DNA from: Pithys albifrons albifrons
Taxonomy: Eukaryota; Chordata; Aves; Passeriformes; Thamnophilidae
Assembly (NCBI RefSeq): GCF_047495875.1
Contig: NC_092458.1
Span: 114,129,727 to 114,193,726 of the forward strand
Direction of reading: 5' to 3'
Length of the DNA stretch: 64,000 bases
Below, piece by piece: positions 36,701 through 49,100 of this stretch. The notes beneath the pieces were generated by a model, which was not told the DNA's origin, ran no database searches, and saw only the letters and a program-made list of their open reading frames with translations. Position 1 is the stretch's first letter; every line of letters begins with the position of its first letter. Position numbers and translations under genes: made by a program.

Positions 36701-39131
36701 TTCCCAAAGAAGCTGCCTATTGAATTCCCAGTCACAAACAAGGCTGATTTTCCAAGTTTCCCCCTCTGGGCTTCTTCAAGGTGGTGGGAATTCAGCTGGT
36801 GATGGGGTTTTAAAACCTAAAACATTCACTACACCAGCATGACAAAGTTTTGCAAGCATCCTGAAGTTCACAGTTTTCAGAAAACAAAAGAACCTACGTG
36901 ATATGCTCTGGTGAAGCCCATTTCATTAGTGCTTTTCCTCATATATAAATGATTAAACCCATAATATTTTATTCTGATGTGGGTGATTTATCTCAGCATT
37001 GCTCCTGGTACATAAATACCATGTGCTATCTATCACCAAAAGCACCTCAGCCCTGTGTAGGTGGTGAAATGACACTCAGAGAGCAAAAGCAAGGACTGTA
37101 AGAGGCAGAAATACGGGCTTCTCCCACCTCTGCCAGACTCCAAGTCCATCAGTGACCATTTCCAGGTTGCATTTTCCCATGCACAGAACACATACATGAG
37201 TACTCACAGCACAATTATTATAAGCACATTAAAAGGCTGCCCTACATTTACTGTTCTGTCTGCACATCCCAGCACTGAGAATTGTGCTTGAGAAGCTCCA
37301 CTGTGACCTCCTCATGCTCTGAGCAGATGCTTCAGCTGAGCCTTCAGGGCAATCCAAGACCATCTCAACTCTTACACACAAAAAACCCCTTGGCATTTCT
37401 ACTCCTTACCTCAAAAAAGGCAAACATTTTACCTCAGTTACACTACACAGAGTATATATTTTAATAATAAACTTGTTATAATGTTCTCTACCTCAATGGG
37501 GAAATGGGCATGAAGAGGAAATTTTGGGGGGCGAGAGAGATGCTTTTACCAGCCCTTTTTTGTCTGTTTAAAGCTCTCAGTGCTGTTTGGCAGAAAGGAG
37601 TCACTAAGCTGCACCCCTGCTCTTCAAACTGCAGGAAGAACTTGATAGTGCAGGATGGTTTAAACAACAAACTCTACTTTGCTCCCAGAATAAAAAGGTA
37701 GAATAAGGTGGAGCACAGAGGGCAGGAACATTCGTACTGAAGAGAGCAGAGCCAAGATAAACAGCACAAAGAATGATTTTGCTAAAGTTTTCACACCAGC
37801 TAAAATCTGTTGGACAAGAGCCAAGAAAAGCAAATTACACAGGCAAAGTTGTCAGGGGGCACCAGTTAAAGAGGGGCATTACCATCCTTTCAGGAGCTTC
37901 AGCAGCAGAGGGCTCAGCCTGCTTGTGCTCTCACCAGGCAGATCACTATTCCTGCCTGAACTTCTTCCAGTCTCCCAGCCAAAGCAAGGGCTTCAAAGCA
38001 AAGCCAAGCACCAGGAATTCTCACAGCACTGAGGGTTAGTTCCCAGTCTTTAAGTGGCTGGGAATAAAATCTCCTCTGTGAATATTATGGTAGAACTAGA
38101 TTGTAAACTCTCTGAAGCAAAGACTGAACCTTACCAGGGGTTTATTCAGGATGAACCCAGACTCTTATCTGCTGAACTGCAGTGTAGAGTCACTACCACA
38201 ATCTTAATAAAAACAGGAGGACAAAAAGGATTTATAATAGATGCTGATATATCTCCACAGGACATAAACCCCATAAATCCTGAAGGCAGCTGACCTTCAT
38301 CCAGACTGAACAACAAAGCATTCAAGTGACTCACAAACAGGTCATGTGGTTACACTGAGATTAAAATTCATCAAAGCATCTTGAAAAACAGAGAGTGGGA
38401 AGCCACTTACTAACTCAGGAAAGTTAAAGCACAGAGCCCTATGTATGAGAAAAACACCTGCAAGCACAACACTTCCTTTACAACACTTACCTAGATTTAG
38501 GAAACTCTCCAAGAAAAAAAGCTCAGCCTTGTTTCTTATAAAAACTACATTCAAAACTCCAACTATACAGAAAACCTCCAAGAATTCAACATGCTTTTTC
38601 AGCCCCCTTTGTTCCTTTATTTCTGTCCTTCCAGCTGAAAGCAATTCCCCTGATGGGGCAGCAAATCACACCTGCAAACTGGGGAGGGGCAGCTGCAGCC
38701 TTGGCCCTGCTACCACCACCTGCATCGCTCACTCCTCAGTTTTCAGGAGACACAGGAACTGCAGGTCTTTCAGTTTTTCCTTTTCCCATAGGAAACCAGC
38801 TCTTTCTACATGCTTTTCTCTCCTAACTGTAATGCAACTGCCAAGGTGCTAAGACATGTATGAGTTTGTTGAAATACTGACAAAATCCATACTTTTTTTC
38901 TTTTTTTTCATCAACCAACCTTTGAAGACTTAGTGGTACCAAGGCCATGCTGGATAACATGAGCTACAGGACTGGCAAAATAATGGAAATTAAGAATATA
39001 AACCAACAATTATTCTGTAACTTCATAAACCCACAGGCTGGAAAGGCTTGGAAGATACATGAGAAAGTGTATGAAGTCTAGCAGGTCACACAGGAAAATT
39101 GTATATTTGACTTGTGACAGTAGTGAAAGCT
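33764..39131. other. EPHA6 intron 2 sequence, no gene
   Basis: Over 5 kb of intron with a 35-bp tandem duplication at 34231-34299 and small T-rich runs (35407, 36010). Open frames are short. No exon or RNA gene was recognised. Confidence 0.55.
34231..34299. repeat. About 35-bp tandem duplication (2 units)
   Basis: ttccta(a)ccattaataat.gag, then aggggaaatcctt, occurs twice head to tail (34231-34264 and 34265-34299), with one substitution and one indel. Confidence 0.85.
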
Positions 39132-39402
39132 CACAGAATCATAGAATCAATTGGGGTGGAAAAGACCTCTGAGATCCAACCCTTGGTCCAACTCCAGGCC
39201 CTTTACCAGATCATGGCACTCAGTGCCACGGCCAAGCTCAGTTGAAAAACCTCCAGGGATGGGGAATCCACCCCCTCTCTGGGCAGCCCATTCCAATGCC
39301 TGAGCACTCTCTCTGCAAAGAATTGCCTTCTGCTCTCCAACTTCAATTTCCCCTGGCAGAGCTTGAGCCCATCGTGCCCCCTTGTCCTATTGCTGAGTGC
39401 CT
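39132..39402 (-). mobile_element. CR1 LINE, young subfamily, copy 5 (shortest)
   Basis: Starts cacagaatcatagaatcaattggggtgg and ends after ttgctgagtgcct at 39402. It lacks about seven bases (atcaagt region) present in the other copies. Confidence 0.93.
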
Positions 39403-42400
39403 TTCATCTCAGTGCTTAGAGAGTGAGGTGATCAGAACTGCTGTATTTCCAATATTTTATTAGAAAATAAGGAATTTTCAGGGCTCACTGGCAGTAAAAT
39501 ATAGATCAGACCTGTCCAAATTAATTCAAATGATGCTGCATGAAGCAACAAGGTGAAGAAACCTGAAAGGAAAATGAAGAGAGCTCAAAAAGGTGAAAGA
39601 ACAGAACCAAGAAATTTTGCAAATGAATCCATCAGTTTATCTCACTGTTTTGCTGCACTGCTTTGCTCAGGTGAGAATGAAAGCTCTGCTCCTTTATCCC
39701 TGCTGTGTAAAGATTAAAGGACAGTATTACTTTATCAAGATACAGCAATATGAATAAATTGTACACATTTGGAGTTACTGAGAACAATCAGAGTCATACA
39801 GAACTTCATTCTGGTTGCTTTGGTTGTTACATTATTGGGGACCCCTTGGACAACTTCGTGTTAAGCTTTTCAGGCAGGAGTGACAAATGTTTCCCAGGAC
39901 AGTAAGAACCATTGGCACAGGTTAAAGCAGCACCACTGAGGTTTTAAAATTAAATTGTTTTGATATGGTTTGAAATAAAAATCTGTAGGAGTCGTAGTGA
40001 AACAATGAAGCCAAGCATGTTGGCAAAGCTGAGCAGCAAGATGTATTATTTAATATTTTACTAATGAGATTAATAGATGGAATAAATAAGAAGAGAAATA
40101 AAATAGAAAGTTCTGCCTAAACAACATATAAGTTTTTATATAAACTATATTGTCTTATATAATTTTCCCCCTCCCTCTTTTTTTTTTAGAGGGAAGAGAC
40201 AAAGAAAATCTGGGATACCAGTAACATGACTGCCATCTTCAGAGTTATTGTATAATTAAAATTCATTTCCTAGCATGAAATTTTGGAATTAGAGACACTG
40301 AGAGCACCAGGGGAATGTATATCCTTCACAGTGTGAACTAGGGAAGTCCATTCATTATTTCATACATATGGTGTGTTAACACCTAAATTATACATTAAGA
40401 AGCTTCATTACAGATCTGTTAATGCTTGGAAAAAAGCTCTGAGAAATCAGGTTTGTACCAGGAATGTGGAGCTTGCACAGCATGCAGGTTCTGCATACTG
40501 GGACATGGTAGGCTATCAAATGTTTCAAATATATATAGTTTCCACATTTCCATTCTGAAAAAGAAAATCCAGGAAGATTCCTAAGAGTATTTGGAGAAGA
40601 CTTGGAATGAATAATGTTGAGAGATCACAGGCTCCTTAAGACTTTAATGTACTTCGCATATCTGCCTTTACGAGAAATCCTGACCAATATGTTTAGCAAG
40701 GGACATCTTTCTGAGTCCTGAGAAAATATAGAAGTTCTAAAGATCCAATAATTCAGTGACTATAATAATAATAATCTTTGCACTTCTGAACAGTAAAGGA
40801 GGATGGGGGGTCACCGATTCTCTCAGTTTAAGGAAAAATATGATTTTCCTACATGAAAGTAATTCACTTCCCATGCTCTACATGCTTCCCTTTACTAAGA
40901 AAAATCATATTTATAAGTGCAGTCAATACCAGTGATTCCAATACTCCTTTCTACACTGATGAATAACAAAATTAATGCAGGCCCATGCCATGAAATCAGA
41001 ACTACTCCAAGGCTTTCTTATGTTTATTACCAAATACCTCCAGCCAAATGATACATGTTTTTCATCTCTGAATTGGCAACAGAATAAGGAAGAAAATATT
41101 TAATGTGGATATCAGTTCAGGCAGTGCTTTTCTGCAGTGCCTACAGTCATGAAGACCTTGTTTTCACTCTTCAAAATAGTTTTTTTCCTAGAGAAACCTT
41201 TAGGGAATACAAGACAAATCAATTTTCCTGCAACTCCAGTCGATGATGATCAACCAGAAGGCAAGAGCGAGGGATGCCACAGTGTTCGTATATTGAGATA
41301 ACTGGGCAATTCTAAAAGCAGTGCTCGAAGTAGTGGTAAAACCCCCTCTTTAGGCATAAGAACCAGGACTTTGTTCCAGGGGCTCTCACTGCAGCAGCTC
41401 CTCCCTAAATTCATACACCTGATAATGCCCTGCCTGCCCCACTGGGAAATGAAGGGCCCCCAACCATTTCTGTTCACTTGGTTGTTTCTTTTCTTCATCA
41501 TTTACATTCAAATCAGACAGAAATTTTACCTAACGACATCAGTGGGAAACACTCAGCTCTTCCACTGACAATTCGAGCTGTACCTTGAGTGCTAGTGATT
41601 AAATTAGCAAGTCAAACAGGGTAAATGTGGGAGGAGGAAACAGAGAGGGTTTTACTGCACCTTCTCATCTAAACTGATTATGCTGATGGCCACGTTTTGT
41701 TTTTAAATCACTGCTGTATCTACCCAAACAATCCATTTGACATCATTTTCACAAATAAATTATTTCACCCTCTGAAATTTTTCATAGAGCCTGATCTGCA
41801 AGAGGGCAAGTGAGGGGGAACTTCCAGGCTGGCAATTTGCCTGTGCTTTACAGACCTCATGTGGCCTTTGTTTATTAAGATGGACAAAACATTCCCTACG
41901 TGTTCAGCCAAAGTTGTTGGCAAAACAGGGGTGTTTATTTTAACAACCTTAAAGCCAAGGGCAGTCCAAAGAGAAAGGAGCAGGAGGACAAGCGACTTCA
42001 CAGAGCATTAAAGAATCCATCATACTGACAGAACTCTTCTCCAAGGAACCAAGGAAAAAATCCAACACAGGATACAGAAGACAACTCAACTCCCAAATAT
42101 CTGCATCACTTAGAACTGGACCATAGAACAGATTTTGTGTTTACTTGAACACTCAATTCACTCATTTGTTCATGTCTCAGCTGGATTTATTATCTGATTC
42201 TCTTTGAGAAAAGGCATTGGCCAGACTATCTATTCTTATCTTGAATAAAACTATTGTTACTGTTTATTTTAAACCACTCTACGTCTTCACTTTTGCTTTT
42301 CAGTGAGAAACTTCCTCATTTCTTATGCAGTCACAAGGGAAGCACAATCAAACAAGTCACAGTTAACAAAGAAAAGGTTTAAAAGCAACTGTAACTTCTT

Positions 42401-42715
42401 TGAGTTGAATGCAGACATTTTTTATTTATTTATGTGTCTTGTTTGATTAAAACGTTTTTGAGAGGAGAAACAATTCTTTCCTTGGACATCACATCCAGCA
42501 CTTTCTCTGGGTGGATGTTTGTGGAGGTGGAGGAAAAATGGTCTTTTCCTGGTCTCTTTTCAGACACCACAGCCCATTTTAATTGTTTTAATTTCAGCAA
42601 ATGCAGCAGTTGCTTCAGACCTGATAAAAGCTCCTTGTAGGTGACCGTGTCTGAGCTGCTCTCACATCTGAATTTAGGCAACCCATGGGCTTCCACACAT
42701 TCTTATTGCAGCCTT
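39403..42715. other. EPHA6 intron 2 sequence, no gene
   Basis: AT-rich intron with a short TAA run at 40763-40774. Minus-strand frames at 41765-42001 and 42430-42696 look protein-like in places but lack an ATG and were rejected. Confidence 0.55.
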
Positions 42716-42904
42716 TCAATACCAAGAGAGGGCTTATAAAAAAGATAGGGTAGACCTTTTAGCAGGGCCTGGGTTTAATGGTTTCAAACTAAAAGAAGGA
42801 AGACATAGATATAGGCTCAGTCTGAGAAGGAATTTTTTACAATGAGGGTGTTGAAACCCTGGAGGAAATTACCCAGAGAAGCTCTTGATACCCCATCCCT
42901 GGAA
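42716..42904 (+). mobile_element. Older CR1 fragment, 5' part, split by a later CR1
   Basis: CR1 text in the plus sense: ttttagcagggcctgg, gtttcaaactaaaagaagg, ttttttacaatgagggtg, then ataccccatccctggaa, where copy 6 interrupts it. It continues at 43296. The 5' edge is approximate. Confidence 0.85.
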
Positions 42905-42905
42905 A

Positions 42906-43295
42906 CATAGAATCATAGAATGGATTGGGTTGGAAAAGACCTCTGAGATCATCAAGTCCAACCCTTGGTCCAACTCCAGTCCCTTTACCAGATCATGCCA
43001 CTCGGTGCCACGGCCAAGCTTGGCTGAAAAACCTCCAGGGATGGGGAATCCACCCCCTCTCTGGGCAGCCCATTCCAATGCCTGAGCACTCTCTCTGCAA
43101 AGAATTGCCTTCTGCTCTCCAACTTCAATTTCCCCTGGCAGAGCTTGAGCCCATCGTGCCCCCTTGTCCTATTGCTGAGTGCCTGGGAGAAGAGACCAAC
43201 CCCCACCTGGCCAGAACTTCCCTTCAGGGAGTTCTAGACAGTGCTGAGGTCACCTCTGAGCCTCCTCTTCTCCAGGCTAAACAACCCCAGCTCCC
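42906..43295 (-). mobile_element. CR1 LINE, young subfamily, copy 6, nested in an older CR1
   Basis: Starts catagaatcatagaatgg and runs to ccccagctccc at 43295. It lies antisense inside a plus-strand CR1 of another subfamily, which shows it is the younger of the two. Confidence 0.94.
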
Positions 43296-43420
43296 AAGTT
43301 CAGGTTGGATGGGGCTCTGAGCAACCAGATCAAGTTGAAGATGTCTCTGTGTATTGCAGAGGGGTTGAACTGGTTGATCTTTAAAGGTCCATTCCGACCC
43401 AAATGATTCTACAGGTCTGC
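43296..43420 (+). mobile_element. Older CR1 fragment, 3' part, split by a later CR1
   Basis: Resumes with aagttcaggttggatgggg, ctctgagcaacc, ggttgatctttaaaggtcc and a decayed ccaaatgattctac end. Together with 42716-42904 it forms one CR1 tail. Confidence 0.88.
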
Positions 43421-45167
43421 AATTCTTTACTCTTTAAATTCTCCTGCTACTCATACCCTTGGAAAATTCATCTGTTGAGAATGTCATGAAAGGGAAGGTA
43501 CATAAGAGGTGCACAGTTACCCAAACTTGAACATAGTATTAAATGGTTTTTTTGCTCTCAGATGTTCCCACCAAGAACTCTCCCAAGGAGAGCATTCCTG
43601 TCCTGGTCAGCTGCTCTTCTGATCATATGCTCATTCTGCTAATTAATGTACAGTTTCAGTGGAAGGGCTGCACAAACTCAAGCTGCAAATTTGCAGGAAG
43701 CAGCAAACACTTTGGTGCTCAGATGCCCTTCACATCCTCAAGAGAGTAACTTTTTACTGCAGAGCTGTAGAGCTCGACCCATTGGGTATTTGTGCTGAAC
43801 CATTTCCTAATAAATTAATTATCTTTTCATTTAATAATGGCAGGACAGCACTGCCCTTTTTCAGTGACACCTACTCAAGCTAAATTCAAGGTTGCTGTAG
43901 CAAAGCTACAGATTTAAACATAAGGTTGCACAATAAACATTTATTTTTATTTAGAGCAGTCACATTTTTGATATTTAATCAGCATAAAAAAGTTAAGCCA
44001 CACTGTACATTTTATCTTGGCTGCTAAACAAAAAGGAAAGATGGTATGAAAAAAATTCCAAGCTAAAATTACTTTGTGGAAAGAAAGGAAAAGAATTATG
44101 AGAACTGCAGCAGTTTGAGATCTCCATCATGCAGACAGGACACCAAAAGTTTTTATCCTCTCCTTCTGAAGGGGCAACATCTGTGTACTGAATACAGTTG
44201 ACATCCTTGTAGAAAGGCTTTAATTAAAAGTGTGATGAATTACTGGGCTAAAAGCAATAAACAATCAAGTAAATATTGAAAAGAATTAGTTAAAAACCAA
44301 AAAACCAGAGTATAAGCAAAAGAAGATCCATCCAGCAAAGGGAAGACACTTAGAGGAGCCCTCCTGTAGCATTAGGGCAAGAGCAGAATATTTGAAGATA
44401 AAAAAGAATTATCCTGACACATCCAGAGGTTAAAAAGAGCAGAAATGTGGATGGATAAAGAGAAAAAATCTTCATCAATGTAGCAGAAAGGAGAGCTGTG
44501 AGGGAAGGGGCCGGGAGCTGGTGAAAGGACAGAACAGCTACACTGCCTCACTTTGCCTTACATTTTAAATAGAAAAATCAGACAAAATAATACAAAAAGA
44601 GATTAAAGAGAAACACAGACAGGACTTCAAAAAGGCACTTTCTGAATTAAAAATACGTCCAGGAGCTTTCATCTGAGACGTAGAATGTGCAAAAGAAGAG
44701 GCAAAACCTGCATCCATTCTGTGTCAAGCGGGATGACAGCTCACAGAATGAGAGCCACCACCACCATAAATCAACACTGTAATGCACTTTAATGCACATT
44801 TCCCCTTTATTATATCCCATGGGGATGTTGGCAGCATGAGAATAGAGGTTAGGGAGTAGAAAACATGTATTTTATCACTGTGTTTCTGTTTGTCTAAAGG
44901 AACGCTGAGGTTTCTGTAAGGAGGACTCTGCCCACATTCACCATGAAGGGATAGGGAGAAAGTTTTGGCTTTTTTACCCGATCCAGCACATTTCCCCAAA
45001 GCAACAGAGTCCTTCAAACAACCATCTTTAAAACTGCTTTATTGGCAACATTGCAAAAGGTGAATTTGGGGGGTTTGTAACTCCAGCTACATTGTTGCTT
45101 TTAGCAGTTGGCTGTCACTGTGTCTGATTTCATTGGAAAGACCTCTACTTGTCCTAATTACAGATTT
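43421..45167. other. EPHA6 intron 2 sequence, no gene
   Basis: Intron without recognised features. It ends at the SINE. Confidence 0.55.
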
Positions 45168-45301
45168 GACAGAATATTCAGAGTTGAAAGGGACCCACAA
45201 GGACCATGGACTAGAACCCTTCAGTGAGTGGCCCATACAGGGATCAAACCCAGACCTTGGAGTTATCAGTGCCATGCTCTGACCAGCTGAGCTCATCTCA
45301 G
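45168..45301 (-). mobile_element. TguSINE1-like SINE: tRNA-Ile-like head and CR1-like tail
   Basis: Read on the minus strand: gagctcagctggtcagag (A-box, D-arm), an anticodon-loop region ctgataactcc resembling tRNA-Ile (GAT at the anticodon position), gggtttgatccc (B-box) and atgggcca (acceptor side). A CR1-type tail follows (tggtccttgtgggtcccttt and a degenerate attctg end). The head spans about 45228-45300. It is a SINE, not a working tRNA gene, because the acceptor stem is lost and a CR1 tail is attached. Confidence 0.88.
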
Positions 45302-46149
45302 GGCACTGGTGTGGCCTCACCTGCAAAATTGGGGCAGTTTGGGTCACTTTAATAGAAGAAAGATATGGAGCTCTTAGAAAGTGTCCAAAGGAGGGTAGTG
45401 AAGATGAGGGGAATCCATGTGAGGACACTGAGGACACTTGGTGTGTTCACCTGGAAAAGAGGAGACTGAGGGGAGACCTCATTGCAGGTGCAACTTCCTC
45501 AGGAGGGGCAGAGGAAGGGCAGGCACTGAGCTCTGCTCTGTGGGACCAGGGACAGCCCCCAGGGAATGGCCTGGAGCTGTGTCAGGGCAGGGTTAGGTTG
45601 GATGTCAGGAAAAGATTCTCCCCTCAAGGGTGGTGGGCACTGACCAGGCTCCCCAAGGCAGTGGGCACAGCCCCAAGGCTGCCAGAGCTCAAGCATTTGG
45701 ACAACACTCTCAGGCACAGAGGAAAAGGTTCTTCCCTCAAGGGTGGTGGGCACTGAACAGGCTCTCCAGGGCAGTGGGCACAGCCCCAAGGCTGCCAGAG
45801 CTCAAGCATTTGGGCAACATTCTCAAGCAGAGACGAAAATGTTCTTCCCTCAAGGGTGGTGGGCACTGAACAGGCTCTCCAGGGCAGTGGGCACAGCCCC
45901 AAGGCTGCCAGAGCTTGAGCATTTGGGCAATATTCTCAGGCAGAGAGGAAAAGGTTCTTCCCTCAAGGGTGGTGGCACTGAACAGGTTCCCCAGGGCAGT
46001 GGGCACAGTCCCAAGGCTGACAGAGCTTGAGCATTTGGGCAACACTCTTGAGCACAGGGTGTGACTCTTGGGGATGGTCCTGTGCAGGGCCAGGAGTTGG
46101 ACTCAGTGATCCTTGTGGGTCCCAACTCACCATATTCTGTGATTCTGCA
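45302..46149 (+). mobile_element. CR1 LINE fragment whose tail has been tandemly expanded
   Basis: Starts gcactggtgtggcctcacctg, text from the end of the CR1 reverse-transcriptase ORF. It continues through gagctcttagaaagtgtcc, gaggggagacctcattgcag and ggcctggagctgtgtcagg, and ends with ccaggagttggactcagtgatcc and ccatattctgtgattctg. The segment 45608-46058, normally present once in CR1, is repeated four times. The 5' end abuts the tRNA-like head of the SINE. Confidence 0.9.
45608..46058 (+). repeat. 113-bp tandem array inside a CR1 (four units)
   Basis: Unit starts at 45608, 45721, 45834 and 45947 are exactly 113 apart (ggaaaaggttcttccctc, then gtggtgggcactg, cccaaggctgccagagct). The last unit lacks one G. 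The frames read from it are repeated CR1 text. Confidence 0.95.
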
Positions 46150-49100
46150 ACTGTAATTAGATGTTTCATCAAGTATGTTTGCTAACATGTAGATGGATAC
46201 AATAGAAAGGTGAGTCATAAAGGTGTTTCATCCCCAAAGATGGAAGGGAATGGAAGCAGGAAGGAGGTGGGATGGATCAGCCATGGCTGTGGGATGAGCC
46301 ATCACACACCCCATGTCTTACACAGGGACAAGTGCAGCTCCAAAGGCTGAAATGGTGCTAAACATTGTTAGTGCTGAGCCCAAGGAGTGCCACCTCCTGA
46401 ACAAATTCCCATTCAGTGTTTCACCTGGAAGGAAGGGCTGGTTCTCACTGTATTTGCTAAAGGGTACTAGGAAGATAGTGATCTACAAAGGCTTGCACAT
46501 GACCCAGAGACATGGCACTTCTTGGGAATTGCAGGAAAATAAAATCCCTATGAAGATATATTTCAGAGTAGCACCAACAGCAAGTTAGCAGGGTTTTATC
46601 TGGGATATTTTTCAGCCTTAATCCAGTGTAAATACAACAAGTGTTCTCCATTTTTTTGTTTATGTCTATTACTAAAATAAAAGGGTGTAGTTATGCTGTT
46701 CAGCTTGGTTATTGAAGATAAATACTTTTCAAGGTATTTTATCTAAACCTGAACTTGAATCCATGGAGAAAAAGCATTTCATTGCTTAAAAGGAAGGTAT
46801 TACTTGCCTGAATACAATAACAATAACTACAGCCTATGCATCTCTGTAAGTTTAAACCAGCAGAAACTGCTATTTTGCTATTATTTGTTTAAGTATGGCA
46901 CATAAAACTTATCTCCATGACCTAATATGATCCACCACTGTGTCATTTCCCACCACCATTCACACTGTAAGGAGAAAATTCCTGAAACAAGCTCTTCCCT
47001 TCTCAGGTTTTCCAATGGGATTTATTGGATTACCTTGCAACAGAATCCTTGTGCAGCCCTTGGAATGCTGGGCAGGGTTTCACCTACACTGCTTACCTGG
47101 TAGGAGGTTTTTTATTATGATTCCAGGAAACCTGTTTTTAAGGTTAAATTAAATACAGCGCCCCTAAGAGTCAACTGACTGAAAATATGTCTTTCTACAT
47201 ATTAAACAGAACTTATAAACCAATCTATTCTCTAAACTTAATTAATTGATATAATCTAATCAATCTTACTGATTTTTTTACTTATAATTAGTAGTTTATG
47301 AAAGATTCTGTGATGATCCCTCTGTGAGGCATCACAGAATGAAAAGAGACTCTTAAACATTTTCTTCCATCAAGCTGTATTTTGAATTTCATTAGACTTG
47401 TCACAGATGTTCAGGTCACAGCAAAAAGGAGTCTTCAAGATGTCAAAGAAATCCTCAGTAATTTGCATATGGCAAACTACTGAAGCAATTGCTGGTTAAA
47501 GAAGATGCTGTGATTGTTATTCCTAATTACAGCATTTACAAACAGATAACTATTTGTCTAACCTTCTTTAGTGCATATATTTGAAGAGAAACTGCCAATA
47601 CACAACAAATCTGTTTTATTTGTAAAAAAAAAAAGATGTGAAAGAAACTTAAATTGGCTTCTCTGAACTGCTATATTTTGTGTAATTACTGGTACAAGAA
47701 ATACAACAGTCTGAGGATGAACTGTTGAGATGTTGAAAAGTCTAAAATAATTTGCTGGGGGTACAAAGAATAATCAGTGTGGAATTGTACTAAAGAATAA
47801 ATTAGATCATCGTATCCTGAGGGGTGAACAGACATTCTGGATGGGCTATTTTTGGAAGCCAAAAATCCATCTGTCTAGAAAGACAGATGCAAGCTCAGTA
47901 TGTGTTCAAATGTTTAAATATACATTCATTGTTTTGCAATATCATGCCTTCTTTACAGGCTTGAGTCACAGAAATCACAGAAAAGATATGAAAATAAGTT
48001 CTATATTTCACCTAAACATCTGGAAGGCTCAACATTTAGCCCCACTCCCACTTGTGCTACACTATCACTTGGTCCTTTTTCTTTTCCCTAGTTCTGTCAT
48101 AATTTCTTTATTCCTTCCTGTCCAAGGCTGCCCTGGGGACTCAGTGCCTTTGTTCCATTAAAGTGTGTGCAAGGGACTTTATTGATAGCTCTGCCACCTC
48201 ACATCAGCATTGCACAGGCAAGGAAATGACTTTGACTCAGCTCCTGCAATTCTGAAGGCAGTGTCTCATTTGCCTTTTACTTGGGAAAAAATAATAGAAG
48301 TGAGACTTTAAAATAAGGAGGAAAAAGACTTGAAGCCAACTAAAATATGAAAGGAGACAGCTGGTCCTAAAGCAAAGAGATTTCTCTGTCTGTAATTCCT
48401 TCCATTTATAGTTGCTTAGCCAAGCTCACAGCAAATCTCCATGTTGCACCAACTCCAAATATTTTGTGGGAATCAGAGCATGAAAACAGTGACCCAAATG
48501 AAGGAGGGATGGAGAGTGCACCTCTGCTCTTGGGTCTCTTTTGAATGCTGGCTGGCAGAGAACACACATGGGACTGGAACCACTTCCAGCACATCTTTTT
48601 TCCTGCCTATGCTGGGGTTAATTCCATCACCAAACTCTGTAATGGGAAGTGGGATGAAATGGAGGTGCAGGACACAGATCTACAGAGGAGTTGGGTTTGC
48701 TGTTAATGTGTCTCACAGATCAACTTACATTAAACATTATTGTGTTCCTGCCCTCCTTTTGGTCTGTAATATACACTTTAAAAAAGACCTAACAGGCTTA
48801 GAAGACTGAATTTAATACACTACATAGAAAGCTTTACACTGGAATGTGTGCTTGAATTCTCCACTAATAGACCACGTTTCTCAAGATGTTGAACACACTC
48901 TGAGAAGCACCCAAAGCTTGAGCTGCTCATCCTGTAAATTGGGCTTTGTATTTTCTTACACACCTTTCCCTCCCTTATTTGCAGGAAAGCAAGATGTAAA
49001 TATCACTTTTACACATTTGTGAGCTTGAAGAAATGTGTATTCTGTCCAGCTTGTGCTGGGGACTACTCTTTTAAATGTTTAGCCCAAAATCTTAGCATGT

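Noticed and set aside
41765..42001. 78-codon minus-strand frame whose start looks like a signal peptide (KSLVLLLLSLWTALG)
   Set aside because: It starts with GTG right after an in-frame TAA, so there is no ATG and no obvious splice acceptor. The rest matches no family I know.
42430..42696. 88-codon minus-strand frame followed closely by AATAAA-type sequence
   Set aside because: It has no ATG (GTG start, TAA just upstream), borders a CR1 and is unrecognised. A decayed retrocopy is possible but not supportable.
45228..45300. tRNA-Ile-like sequence on the minus strand (also 57374-57448)
   Set aside because: It has A- and B-box-like parts but a degraded acceptor stem, and it runs into a CR1 tail. 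It is a SINE head, not a tRNA gene.
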